Source of the DNA: Woeseiaceae bacterium
GTDB taxonomy: Bacteria; Pseudomonadota; Gammaproteobacteria; Steroidobacterales; Woeseiaceae
DNA length: 11,293 nt
Direction of reading: 5' to 3'
NCBI GenBank assembly: GCA_022866645.1
Contig: JALHUQ010000025.1
Location: 1 to 11,293 of the forward strand
Shown here: positions 5,637-11,293 of the stretch, piece after piece
How the letters are laid out: the number at the start of each line of letters is the position of its first letter
Numbering within the stretch: the first letter of the stretch is position 1
The notes under the pieces: generated by a model
What the model saw: the letters and a program-made list of their open reading frames with translations, nothing else
Told to the model about the DNA's origin: nothing
The model's database searches: none
Translations under genes and position numbers: made by a program

Positions 5637-8057
5637 TTAGTCAATGCCAGCCTGATAGGAACCTATCGGTGAACCGGGTGGAACGGTAATCGGGGCGACC
5701 AGATCCAACAACGATGGATTAGTCCGCAGGCGATTAATTTCAAATTGTGCGAACTTGTAATGAGCGCTCAAAACATCGGACTTCGGCGATTGCCGGGCAA
5801 GCCAGGCAGCCAGTTGGTCCACGGCGTTGAGGGCGATGGCGCGAACCTCCCCGTCAGCGGACGGATTGAATGCCAGCCCGATTAGCGCGTACATGACCTG
5901 GCGGTCTGTTTGGCGCTGAATGGCTCCGCTCATTCCGTCGGAGCGTCTCTTTTTCCAGGTCGCATTGAGTAATGCTCCGGTCACTGCGTCGAGTCCGGGA
6001 GCACCAGCATTAGCGAGGCGCGCGGCACGAGCTGGTTCGAGCAGAACTGCCAGAGTCATGGCAACTGAACTCGCTGCCGGAGACTTCGCGTCGAAGACGG
6101 TGCCACTCGCTCCACTAAAGGTCTCGCGTGACTTCGGATCGTTCGGCGGTCGTGGCGGAATCATTGCGACGAGTTCGTCCGGGAGCTCAAGCATCGCCGG
6201 GTCCAGAGTGGCGATCAGCGCGTCGATCGCCTGCTGCTGCCGCTGCACCGAGACAGGTAGCGGTGTCGGCTGACCATCGCCACGCAAGTTGTATTTGAAC
6301 TGCTGCCCGCCGATGAGCTTGGCCACGGCCTCGACCTGGTAACGATGTAGCAGGTAGATGGGGACGAGGACTTCTTCGATCGTCGCCAGCGGTCGGCCAA
6401 TGCGAATATTGCGTTCGGAAAAATTGTTGAGGGCGATTTCGCGAACCCGCAACAAGTGCTCAAGTTCGGCGATAGCATCCTCACCGTTATCCCAGAGGTT
6501 GCCGTCCGGATGCGCCGTGGCGGCAGATCGCGAATCATTGTCAGAAACATACTTGAAGCCCGCAGCGATAGTCTCATCCAGAATTTCCAGCATCTCGGCA
6601 TCCGCATCCACACCATCGGGAAAGTCCTGGTAGGCGTACAGAATCGTGCGCTTATCCCATGAGCCGATTTTGTCGTCGTAGGCATCGCTGAGATCGAGGC
6701 TGCCGTCGTCGCGGATCGCGATTAGTGGTGCGGGATAGTCCATCACGGACGCGCGATCTTGGGTACTCGCCGCAAAATTGTGTTCGAAGCCGAGCGTATG
6801 GCCAACCTCGTGAGCCGCGAGCTGGCGTATGCGGGCCAATGACATTTCCAGCATTTCGGGTGGCACCGCCTCACCGTCATAAGGCGCGAGCAGACCTTCA
6901 GCGATCAGGTAGTCCTGTCGTACGCGCAGCGAACCGAGCGACACGAGCCCTTTCAATATCTCGCCAGTTCGCGGGTCGAGTACTGATGATCCGTAGGACC
7001 AGCCACGCGTCGAACGGTGGACCCACTGAATAACGTTGTAACGGACGTCCATGGGATCGACGTCTGCCGGCAGCATTTCGACTTGAAACGCATCTTTGTA
7101 CCCAGCGGCCTCGAATGCCTGATTCCACCAGCGGGCTCCCTCCAGCAAGGCAGATCGCACCGGTTCCGGCGCACCGCGATCGAGGTAATAAATGATGGGT
7201 TCGACCGCCTCACTCAGTGCGGCGGTCGGATCTTTCTTCTGCAGACGATGCCGACGACCGAAGTCCACCATCATGTCGTCACCAATGGCTGTCGCGTAGT
7301 CTCTGAACCCGGCGGCGTCGTATCCAAGACCGATCACTCCACCGCGCGGGTCGTAGGCCATGGGTTCGTAATTATCATCGGGCAGGCGTATGAACGAATG
7401 GTGGATGTGGACCGTTACTGCACCTGCGTCCGGCGTCACTGTCGACAGATACGGACCCGTAGGCTGGCCCGTGAAAGTCACGATCGCCTCCGCCTCACTG
7501 TTGTCAGGAAATCCTTTAGTGCGCGGCAGGAAGATTGCGGAACGCGACTCATCGACAGAATACGCACCCTCGCCGCCGTCATTCAGCCTTGCTGATATTC
7601 CGTGAGCGTCCCGAACAACGAAAGCGGTTGCGTCAATTATCGTCTTTTCGTGCGACGGTTCGAGATCTTCAAAGCCCCATATCACTGAACGGGCAAAACT
7701 TTGTTCGACCGCCTCGTTCTCATCGTCGTTACTGCTGCGCGCGCGATAGGCCAGATTTTCTTCGACGAGCAACACCTTGGGGCCGCTCTGGACAAATCGG
7801 ACGACCTTGGTAGCGCCGAGCTGGCCGCGGTCCAGACCGATGTCATTCGAACCTATGCCTCTGGGCAGCGACGACTGGTAAATGAACGGTTGATCCAGAT
7901 CACTGACATCCAGCAGTAACCTGCCGCTGTCGGCGTCCCAGTATTGATCAATGAAACCGTCGATGCGCTGGTAACTGTTCAGATCAAGATTGTCGTCTGC
8001 GCAGCTGCAATGCATCCAGCCAAGCACGAGCATTGCCAGAAAACTTCGTCCGAGCAT
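5637..8057 (-). CDS. Secreted zinc-dependent metalloprotease (metzincin type)
   Basis: An 806-residue protein with an N-terminal signal sequence (hydrophobic 5-15, then CSCADD). The sequence around Cys17 and Cys19 does not fit a lipobox, so a soluble periplasmic or secreted form is favoured. The metzincin motif HEVGHTLGFEH (416-426) supplies the zinc ligands His416, His420 and His426 and catalytic Glu417. SVMDYP at 437-442 provides the Met-turn (Met439). The ~400 residues before the catalytic core and the long helical C-terminal part match the large bacterial zinc-dependent metalloproteases annotated with DUF5117/DUF4953-type domains; that assignment is from memory. An AGGGGG sequence lies just before the ATG, 25 bases after the pssA stop. 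Only 12 bases separate it from the symporter gene, which suggests peptide degradation coupled to uptake. The substrate is unknown. Confidence 0.93.
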   Translation of the reverse strand: MLGRSFLAMLVLGWMHCSCADDNLDLNSYQRIDGFIDQYWDADSGRLLLDVSDLDQPFIYQSSLPRGIGSNDIGLDRGQLGATKVVRFVQSGPKVLLVEENLAYRARSSNDDENEAVEQSFARSVIWGFEDLEPSHEKTIIDATAFVVRDAHGISARLNDGGEGAYSVDESRSAIFLPRTKGFPDNSEAEAIVTFTGQPTGPYLSTVTPDAGAVTVHIHHSFIRLPDDNYEPMAYDPRGGVIGLGYDAAGFRDYATAIGDDMMVDFGRRHRLQKKDPTAALSEAVEPIIYYLDRGAPEPVRSALLEGARWWNQAFEAAGYKDAFQVEMLPADVDPMDVRYNVIQWVHRSTRGWSYGSSVLDPRTGEILKGLVSLGSLRVRQDYLIAEGLLAPYDGEAVPPEMLEMSLARIRQLAAHEVGHTLGFEHNFAASTQDRASVMDYPAPLIAIRDDGSLDLSDAYDDKIGSWDKRTILYAYQDFPDGVDADAEMLEILDETIAAGFKYVSDNDSRSAATAHPDGNLWDNGEDAIAELEHLLRVREIALNNFSERNIRIGRPLATIEEVLVPIYLLHRYQVEAVAKLIGGQQFKYNLRGDGQPTPLPVSVQRQQQAIDALIATLDPAMLELPDELVAMIPPRPPNDPKSRETFSGASGTVFDAKSPAASSVAMTLAVLLEPARAARLANAGAPGLDAVTGALLNATWKKRRSDGMSGAIQRQTDRQVMYALIGLAFNPSADGEVRAIALNAVDQLAAWLARQSPKSDVLSAHYKFAQFEINRLRTNPSLLDLVAPITVPPGSPIGSYQAGID

Positions 8058-8082
8058 GGATCCCCCTGAGCTGTTAGTCGCC

Positions 8083-8811
8083 CTATTTATCGCGTGTTAT
8101 GCGGCCAGCGATAATGCCGGCGATCATCAGAAATAGTCCCATACCCAGAAGATATTCCGGGTAACTACGGGTAATGCCGCAATAGAAAACTCCCGATATC
8201 GCAACTACCTGAAACGCATTGATAAAGTTGCTGTCGCGACGCGTCGCTTTCGGAAAGCGAATTCTTGAAACCATCAGCATTGCGAGCACGAACATTAGCA
8301 CTGGAAAATAGAGGTGCAATGGCAAGGACTCTGCAATTTCTCGGTGGTAAATCAGTACCAGCACGATGGAAGAAACCAACCCACCGCCGGCGGCGGTAAT
8401 TGGAATACCCGTAAACCACCCTTTGGTCGTTTCCGAGGATGCGAGATTAAATCGTGCCAACCGCATGGCCCCGGCGAGAACGAATACGCTGACTGCGACG
8501 AGCAGCAGCCAAAATTGGTCTGTGTCGTACTCCACGCCGCCGAACACCAGTCCGGCATTCAGCACCAATACAGCCGGTGCAACACCGAAAGCAACGAGGT
8601 CGGCCATGGAGTCGAACTCTGCACCGAAATTTGAGGTGGCTTTGAGTAGTCGCGCCGTCACACCGTCCATCACATCGAGCAATCCGCACCAGACGATAAT
8701 CCAGGCTGCAAGCTTCAGCTCTCCGTGTTGCGTAGTGATAATCGATGCCACGCCAAGCAGCAGACTCATCGCCGTGAAACTATTCGGTATTGTGTAACGC
8801 AACTTGATCAA
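8083..8811 (-). CDS. pssA: CDP-diacylglycerol-serine O-phosphatidyltransferase
   Basis: An integral membrane enzyme that condenses CDP-diacylglycerol with L-serine to form phosphatidylserine, the precursor of phosphatidylethanolamine. The 242-residue protein carries the full CDP-alcohol phosphatidyltransferase motif DGx2ARx8Gx3Dx3D: Asp49, Gly50, Ala53, Arg54, Gly63, Asp67 and Asp71. About seven hydrophobic helices follow. IPNSFTAMSLLLGVASI near the N-terminus and the FGVAPAVLVL stretch after the motif fit PssA better than phosphatidylglycerophosphate synthase. The start is TTG. There is no in-frame ATG or GTG between it and the upstream in-frame stop, and GGAG lies eight bases before it, so TTG is well supported. 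The gene leads a tight run with the metalloprotease and symporter. A phosphatidyltransferase using another alcohol is a less likely alternative. Confidence 0.92.
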   Translation of the reverse strand: MIKLRYTIPNSFTAMSLLLGVASIITTQHGELKLAAWIIVWCGLLDVMDGVTARLLKATSNFGAEFDSMADLVAFGVAPAVLVLNAGLVFGGVEYDTDQFWLLLVAVSVFVLAGAMRLARFNLASSETTKGWFTGIPITAAGGGLVSSIVLVLIYHREIAESLPLHLYFPVLMFVLAMLMVSRIRFPKATRRDSNFINAFQVVAISGVFYCGITRSYPEYLLGMGLFLMIAGIIAGRITRDK

Positions 8812-8869
8812 GTACCCGTCTCCGCTTCGGCTTATTCGAGACGCGAGTTCGCGTCTGGCGGCTATTGTA
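8812..8869 (-). promoter_or_regulatory. Candidate pssA promoter/leader with perfect inverted repeat
   Basis: Upstream of the TTG start is a minus-strand TACAAT at 8869-8864, a good -10 match, but no clear -35 at normal spacing. Between it and the GGAG ribosome site is an 18-base perfect palindrome (8839-8856; arms AGACGCGA and TCGCGTCT). If the -10 is real, the palindrome sits at or just inside the 5' end of the mRNA, as an operator or a 5' stem-loop. There is no T-run after it on either strand, so a terminator for the M48 gene is less likely. Confidence 0.4.
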
Positions 8870-8914
8870 ACTGACGATCGCTGTTAAGTGCGGCTGCTAA
8901 TAATAACGCCGCAG

Positions 8915-10450
8915 CTAGTTGGCTATTTCAGCCGCTACAACCTCCGCGGGACAACTACTCCCCGCCGTGTACGGCCCCATACCCGTGTTCACGCTGCCTA
9001 GCTGCCCGGGGGCAATCGGGCCGCGAATGCTGTGCCGCTCTTGCGCTGGCCGACCCGAACTGTCCGTGTAGCTGACAGCAACCTGCACACCGGTAATTTG
9101 TACGCCAGCGTCATTGCGCACGGTCACAACTAGATTGCCACTGCCATCCGCGGAACAGGCTCTGGCAATGTAAGCACCCGGGTTAGTAGGCAGCTCCAGT
9201 TTTACCAGCGCTGCAGTCGCCGCTTTGCCGTAATCGCCACCCGACTTCGCGACGACTTTGTAATGCTCGATCGCCGCGGGTAAATTTCCGCGCTTCTGTT
9301 CAATGTCACCCAGCGCAAAATGAGCGGGCGCTGTCGGCAGTAGTTCGAGGCTGCGGTTGAGATCGGATACAGCGCTGTCCGTGTTTCCCAGCTCTTTATT
9401 CGCGATGCCGCGTTGCAAGTGGTAGTAGAAAAAACTGTCACGTCGCTCTATCGCTCGACTGTAGTTGGTCATCGCCATGTCGTACTTATCGGCCGCCAGT
9501 CGAACATCACCGCGTAGCGCGTGGAAGTGCGCTTCGTCGCCGTAAAGATCGAGTGCCTTATTGGCCAGCAACAAAGCCTCGTCGTTCTTTTTTTCAGACA
9601 ACGCTTTGCGGCCTTCGTCGTAGGCTTTGTACGCAGGCACCGTGGCCATCGTCTTTCGCATCACCGCCTGATATTCGTCGACGCCGTTATCACCGCCAAC
9701 CGGTAAGGTAGTAGCGGTCGCAATGTTCGCCTGAACGCGCTCCTGTGACGGTGGGTGGCTGGCGAACAATCCGCTGAGCCAGTCGGGATTTTGACCTTCA
9801 CTCAGGCGAACAAAGGTTTTCTGCAGCGATACCGCACCCTGCGGATCGTAACCGGCTTTTGACATGTACAGCATGCCGTAGTGATCCGACTCAAGCTCCG
9901 CACCGCGCCCGTACTTTGACAGGCCCAATTGCGCCAACAAATTCGCACCACCGGCGAACAAATTGCCGTAGTCACTATCGCTGGTCGCAATCGCCGTCGC
10001 GGCGACGCCAAGCTGCATCATCTGGCTGCGCGAAATTTGCTGCGCCGTATGGCGTGCCGCCGCATGGACGGCTTCGTGTCCCAATACGGCAGCCAGCTCC
10101 GCTTCTGATTGCAGCTCCGTCAGCAGTCCTCGATTGATCGCGATCTTTCCGCCGGGCAAGGCCCAGGCATTCGGCACCGAGTTATTCAGCACCACGAACT
10201 GGTAGGGCAGCGAAACGCCGCTTTCTGCGGCGACGCGACTTCCCACACGCTGCACGTAAGCCGACAACGCCGGGTCCACGTCGTAAGCACCGCCCTGAGA
10301 TTGCTGCATGGGCAGGTAATTTTGCTTGCCCATTTCAATCCCCTGCGCGGAGCTCACCATCATGAGTTCAGTCTTGCCCGTAACCGGGTTCACCGCGCAG
10401 GCGCTCAACAACAAAAACAGTATTGCCAGAAGAAAAGTGTCGCGGCGCAT
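8915..10450 (-). CDS. M48 metalloprotease lipoprotein with TPR repeats (BepA/LoiP-like)
   Basis: A 511-residue outer-membrane-directed lipoprotein: signal peptide with lipobox LSAC (lipidated Cys18), then an M48 peptidase domain and TPR repeats. Zinc ligands are His125 and His129 in HEAVH, with catalytic Glu126. Glu187 in ELESDHYG is the likely third ligand. HPPS at 232-235 matches the position of the autoinhibitory His246 switch described for E. coli BepA. About four TPR-like units fill residues 275-420. The last ~90 residues form a beta-rich, probably Ig-like domain with two Cys. The BepA family degrades misassembled outer-membrane proteins; a similar role is inferred. The ATG at 10450 was chosen because GGAG lies seven bases upstream and the lipobox falls at the normal place. 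The in-frame ATG at 10471 and a longer open extension to 10579 lack this support. Divergent from the hemerythrin gene. Confidence 0.93.
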   Translation of the reverse strand: MRRDTFLLAILFLLLSACAVNPVTGKTELMMVSSAQGIEMGKQNYLPMQQSQGGAYDVDPALSAYVQRVGSRVAAESGVSLPYQFVVLNNSVPNAWALPGGKIAINRGLLTELQSEAELAAVLGHEAVHAAARHTAQQISRSQMMQLGVAATAIATSDSDYGNLFAGGANLLAQLGLSKYGRGAELESDHYGMLYMSKAGYDPQGAVSLQKTFVRLSEGQNPDWLSGLFASHPPSQERVQANIATATTLPVGGDNGVDEYQAVMRKTMATVPAYKAYDEGRKALSEKKNDEALLLANKALDLYGDEAHFHALRGDVRLAADKYDMAMTNYSRAIERRDSFFYYHLQRGIANKELGNTDSAVSDLNRSLELLPTAPAHFALGDIEQKRGNLPAAIEHYKVVAKSGGDYGKAATAALVKLELPTNPGAYIARACSADGSGNLVVTVRNDAGVQITGVQVAVSYTDSSGRPAQERHSIRGPIAPGQLGSVNTGMGPYTAGSSCPAEVVAAEIAN

Positions 10451-10477
10451 GGTTCTACTCCAATGATTCATGGGCGG

Positions 10478-10483
10478 ATTATA
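10478..10483 (-). promoter_or_regulatory. TATAAT -10 box for the M48 lipoprotein gene
   Basis: An exact TATAAT on the minus strand. A start of transcription about seven bases downstream would give a 5' leader of about 20 bases containing the GGAG ribosome site and the ATG at 10450. The -35 region at 17-bp spacing (CGCGTA) is poor, so an activator may be needed. Confidence 0.5.
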
Positions 10484-10499
10484 CAGGCGACGCCGGGCG

Positions 10500-10541
10500 A
10501 TACGCGGACTACCCGGAATACGGGGATACCCGCATACCCCG
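10500..10541. repeat. Degenerate 8-bp tandem repeats in a divergent promoter region
   Basis: Three abutting octamers, ATACGGGG, ATACCCGC and ATACCCCG, occupy 10518-10541. They are preceded by TACCCGGA (10510-10517) and ATACGCGG (10500-10507). CGGGG/CCCCG and CCCG/CGGG arms within the run can also pair. It lies between the M48 -10 box and the hemerythrin ATG, where a regulator could affect both genes. No function is shown. Confidence 0.6.
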
Positions 10542-10569
10542 AACAGCGTTCCTGCGGCAAAATGTCGGC

Positions 10570-11124
10570 ATGAAATCAACTAACCAACTGATTTTGAGCG
10601 AGTTACGGGAAGACCACCGTAACATGGCTATCATCCTCAACCTACTTGAAGAAACCGCCGAATCTACCGAGGCGGGTGAAGACCCCGATTTCCTGCTGAT
10701 CGAGGAAATCATGCGTTACATGATGGTGTACGCCGATGCCGTGCATCATCCGAAGGAGGATCTGGTTTACGCGGAGTTGCGGAAGCATCGACCAGACCTC
10801 GCCGATGGGCTCGACGACGTGCCTGAAGAGCACTGGCTGATTGCGGCACTCGGAACGCGTTTGCGCTCTGACGTCGACGCGATCATCGCCGGGGCTGCCG
10901 TTCGCCGGGAACAACTGGTCGTCGACATCGACCAGTACGTCAGGCGCTTGCGTGAACATATGCACTGGGAGGAAGACGATTTGTTTCCCCGTGTCGATAA
11001 AATGATCGCTGAGGACGCCCACGGCTTTAACGTTGGCGACACTCTGCGAATCAAGGATCCGGTTTTCGAGCAGCAAATCGAGTTCGCATTCCGGCGCGTA
11101 ATGGCGAGTCTGAAAGGCCGCTAG
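10570..11124 (+). CDS. Hemerythrin-like (HHE) domain protein
   Basis: A 184-residue, soluble, mostly helical protein with the ligand pattern of a di-iron four-helix bundle. His16 is in EDHRN, His59 and Glu63 in HHPKED, His88 in EEHW, and His130 and Glu134 in HMHWEEDDLFP. Such cytoplasmic proteins bind O2 or NO, or take part in iron or redox sensing; which applies here is not visible. No signal peptide or fused output domain is seen, and there is no N-terminal ScdA-like domain as in YtfE. The start at 10570 is the only ATG that gives a normal N-terminus. The open frame extends 49 codons upstream, but that part overlaps the divergent promoter and the M48 signal peptide and has no domain character. 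No clear Shine-Dalgarno precedes the ATG. It is the only plus-strand gene. Its stop interlocks with that of the converging outer-membrane protein gene. Confidence 0.92.
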   Translation: MKSTNQLILSELREDHRNMAIILNLLEETAESTEAGEDPDFLLIEEIMRYMMVYADAVHHPKEDLVYAELRKHRPDLADGLDDVPEEHWLIAALGTRLRSDVDAIIAGAAVRREQLVVDIDQYVRRLREHMHWEEDDLFPRVDKMIAEDAHGFNVGDTLRIKDPVFEQQIEFAFRRVMASLKGR

Positions 11125-11293
11125 AAATACCAGGCCAGTTGCGCGAATACGCCGGCGTCGGTGGACAGATAATGACCCGGCAGGCCCGACTCGACTCCCC
11201 CGAATTCACTGCCGTTGTCGCCCAGCGGAATATTCAGACTGCCGAGCAAGGTCATGCTGTTCGAAAGGCTGTAGTGGGTGACTAACTGCATCA
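11121..11293 (-). CDS. Outer-membrane beta-barrel protein (partial, C-terminal 56 residues)
   Basis: Only the 3' end is in the window, ending with TAG at 11123-11121. The readable residues alternate polar and hydrophobic in strand-like blocks (QLVTHYSLSNSMTLLGSLNIPLGDNGSEFGG, in two parts QLVTHYSLSNSMTLLG and SLNIPLGDNGSEFGG) and finish with STDAGVFAQLAWYF. A terminal Phe after an amphipathic strand is the usual BAM-recognised signature of an outer-membrane barrel. The protein is probably a porin-like or uncharacterised barrel; the substrate is not inferable. The start and signal peptide lie beyond the right edge. The stop codon shares three bases with the hemerythrin gene stop on the other strand, so no space exists for a terminator between them. 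Confidence 0.7.
   Translation of the reverse strand, partial: MQLVTHYSLSNSMTLLGSLNIPLGDNGSEFGGVESGLPGHYLSTDAGVFAQLAWYF

Noticed and set aside
7017..7595. 192-codon plus-strand open frame inside the metalloprotease
   Set aside because: It is antisense to an intact metzincin gene, and its His/Cys-rich composition comes from the opposite strand's codon usage.
8000..8057. Lipoprotein signal in the metalloprotease (CSC near residue 17)
   Set aside because: The residues before Cys17 and Cys19 (WMH and HCS) do not match the L-A/S-G/A-C lipobox.
8839..8856. Intrinsic terminator for the M48 gene
   Set aside because: The palindrome is strong, but no T-run follows on the minus strand (CGAATAAG) or on the plus strand.
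10423..10569. 49-codon N-terminal extension of the hemerythrin gene
   Set aside because: It overlaps the M48 start and the divergent promoter region, shows no domain similarity, and the ATG at 10570 gives a normal family N-terminus.
10451..10579. N-terminal extension of the M48 gene to 10579
   Set aside because: It would bury the lipoprotein signal peptide behind about 43 residues, whereas the ATG at 10450 has GGAG at seven bases and a downstream-placed TATAAT.

Overview
The window is about 11.3 kb of dense, moderately GC-rich bacterial chromosome. Nearly all genes lie on the minus strand. The gene content points to a gammaproteobacterium with aerobic respiration: a cytochrome c oxidase subunit II carrying two fused cytochrome c domains, a PssA phospholipid enzyme, an M48 lipoprotein related to BepA/LoiP, and outer-membrane proteins. 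A marine or sediment lineage is possible but cannot be fixed from sequence alone. No IS element, CRISPR array, tRNA, rRNA or phage gene was seen, and no gap between genes exceeds 200 bases.

Layout in minus-strand transcription order, from the right edge. (1) 11121-11293 is the C-terminus of an outer-membrane beta-barrel protein. It converges on a plus-strand hemerythrin-domain gene (10570-11124), and the two stop codons interlock in a single CTAG. (2) A 119-bp divergent intergenic region, holding a TATAAT box and a run of 8-bp ATAC-type repeats, separates the hemerythrin gene from an M48/TPR lipoprotein (8915-10450). (3) After a 103-bp gap come pssA with a TTG start (8083-8811), a secreted metzincin-type zinc metalloprotease (5637-8057) and a PutP-like sodium/solute symporter (4194-5624). 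They are separated by only 25 and 12 bp. (4) After 53 bp comes a coupled trio: an exported protein of unknown function (3151-4140), an ECF sigma factor (2603-3151) and a single-pass membrane protein that is probably its anti-sigma factor (2206-2610). (5) A 197-bp gap with several inverted repeats leads to coxB (656-2008) and the first 214 codons of coxA (1-644).

How the genes may work together. coxB and coxA encode the catalytic core of an aa3-type terminal oxidase with its own built-in electron-delivering haems. The protease plus symporter pair could break down extracytoplasmic peptides and import a product, but their link to pssA may be only positional. The exported protein, sigma factor and membrane protein look like an envelope-sensing module, because the start of each downstream gene overlaps the end of the previous one. 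It is the most interesting candidate system here. The M48/TPR lipoprotein is likely an outer-membrane quality-control protease, and its promoter region is shared with the hemerythrin-like gene.
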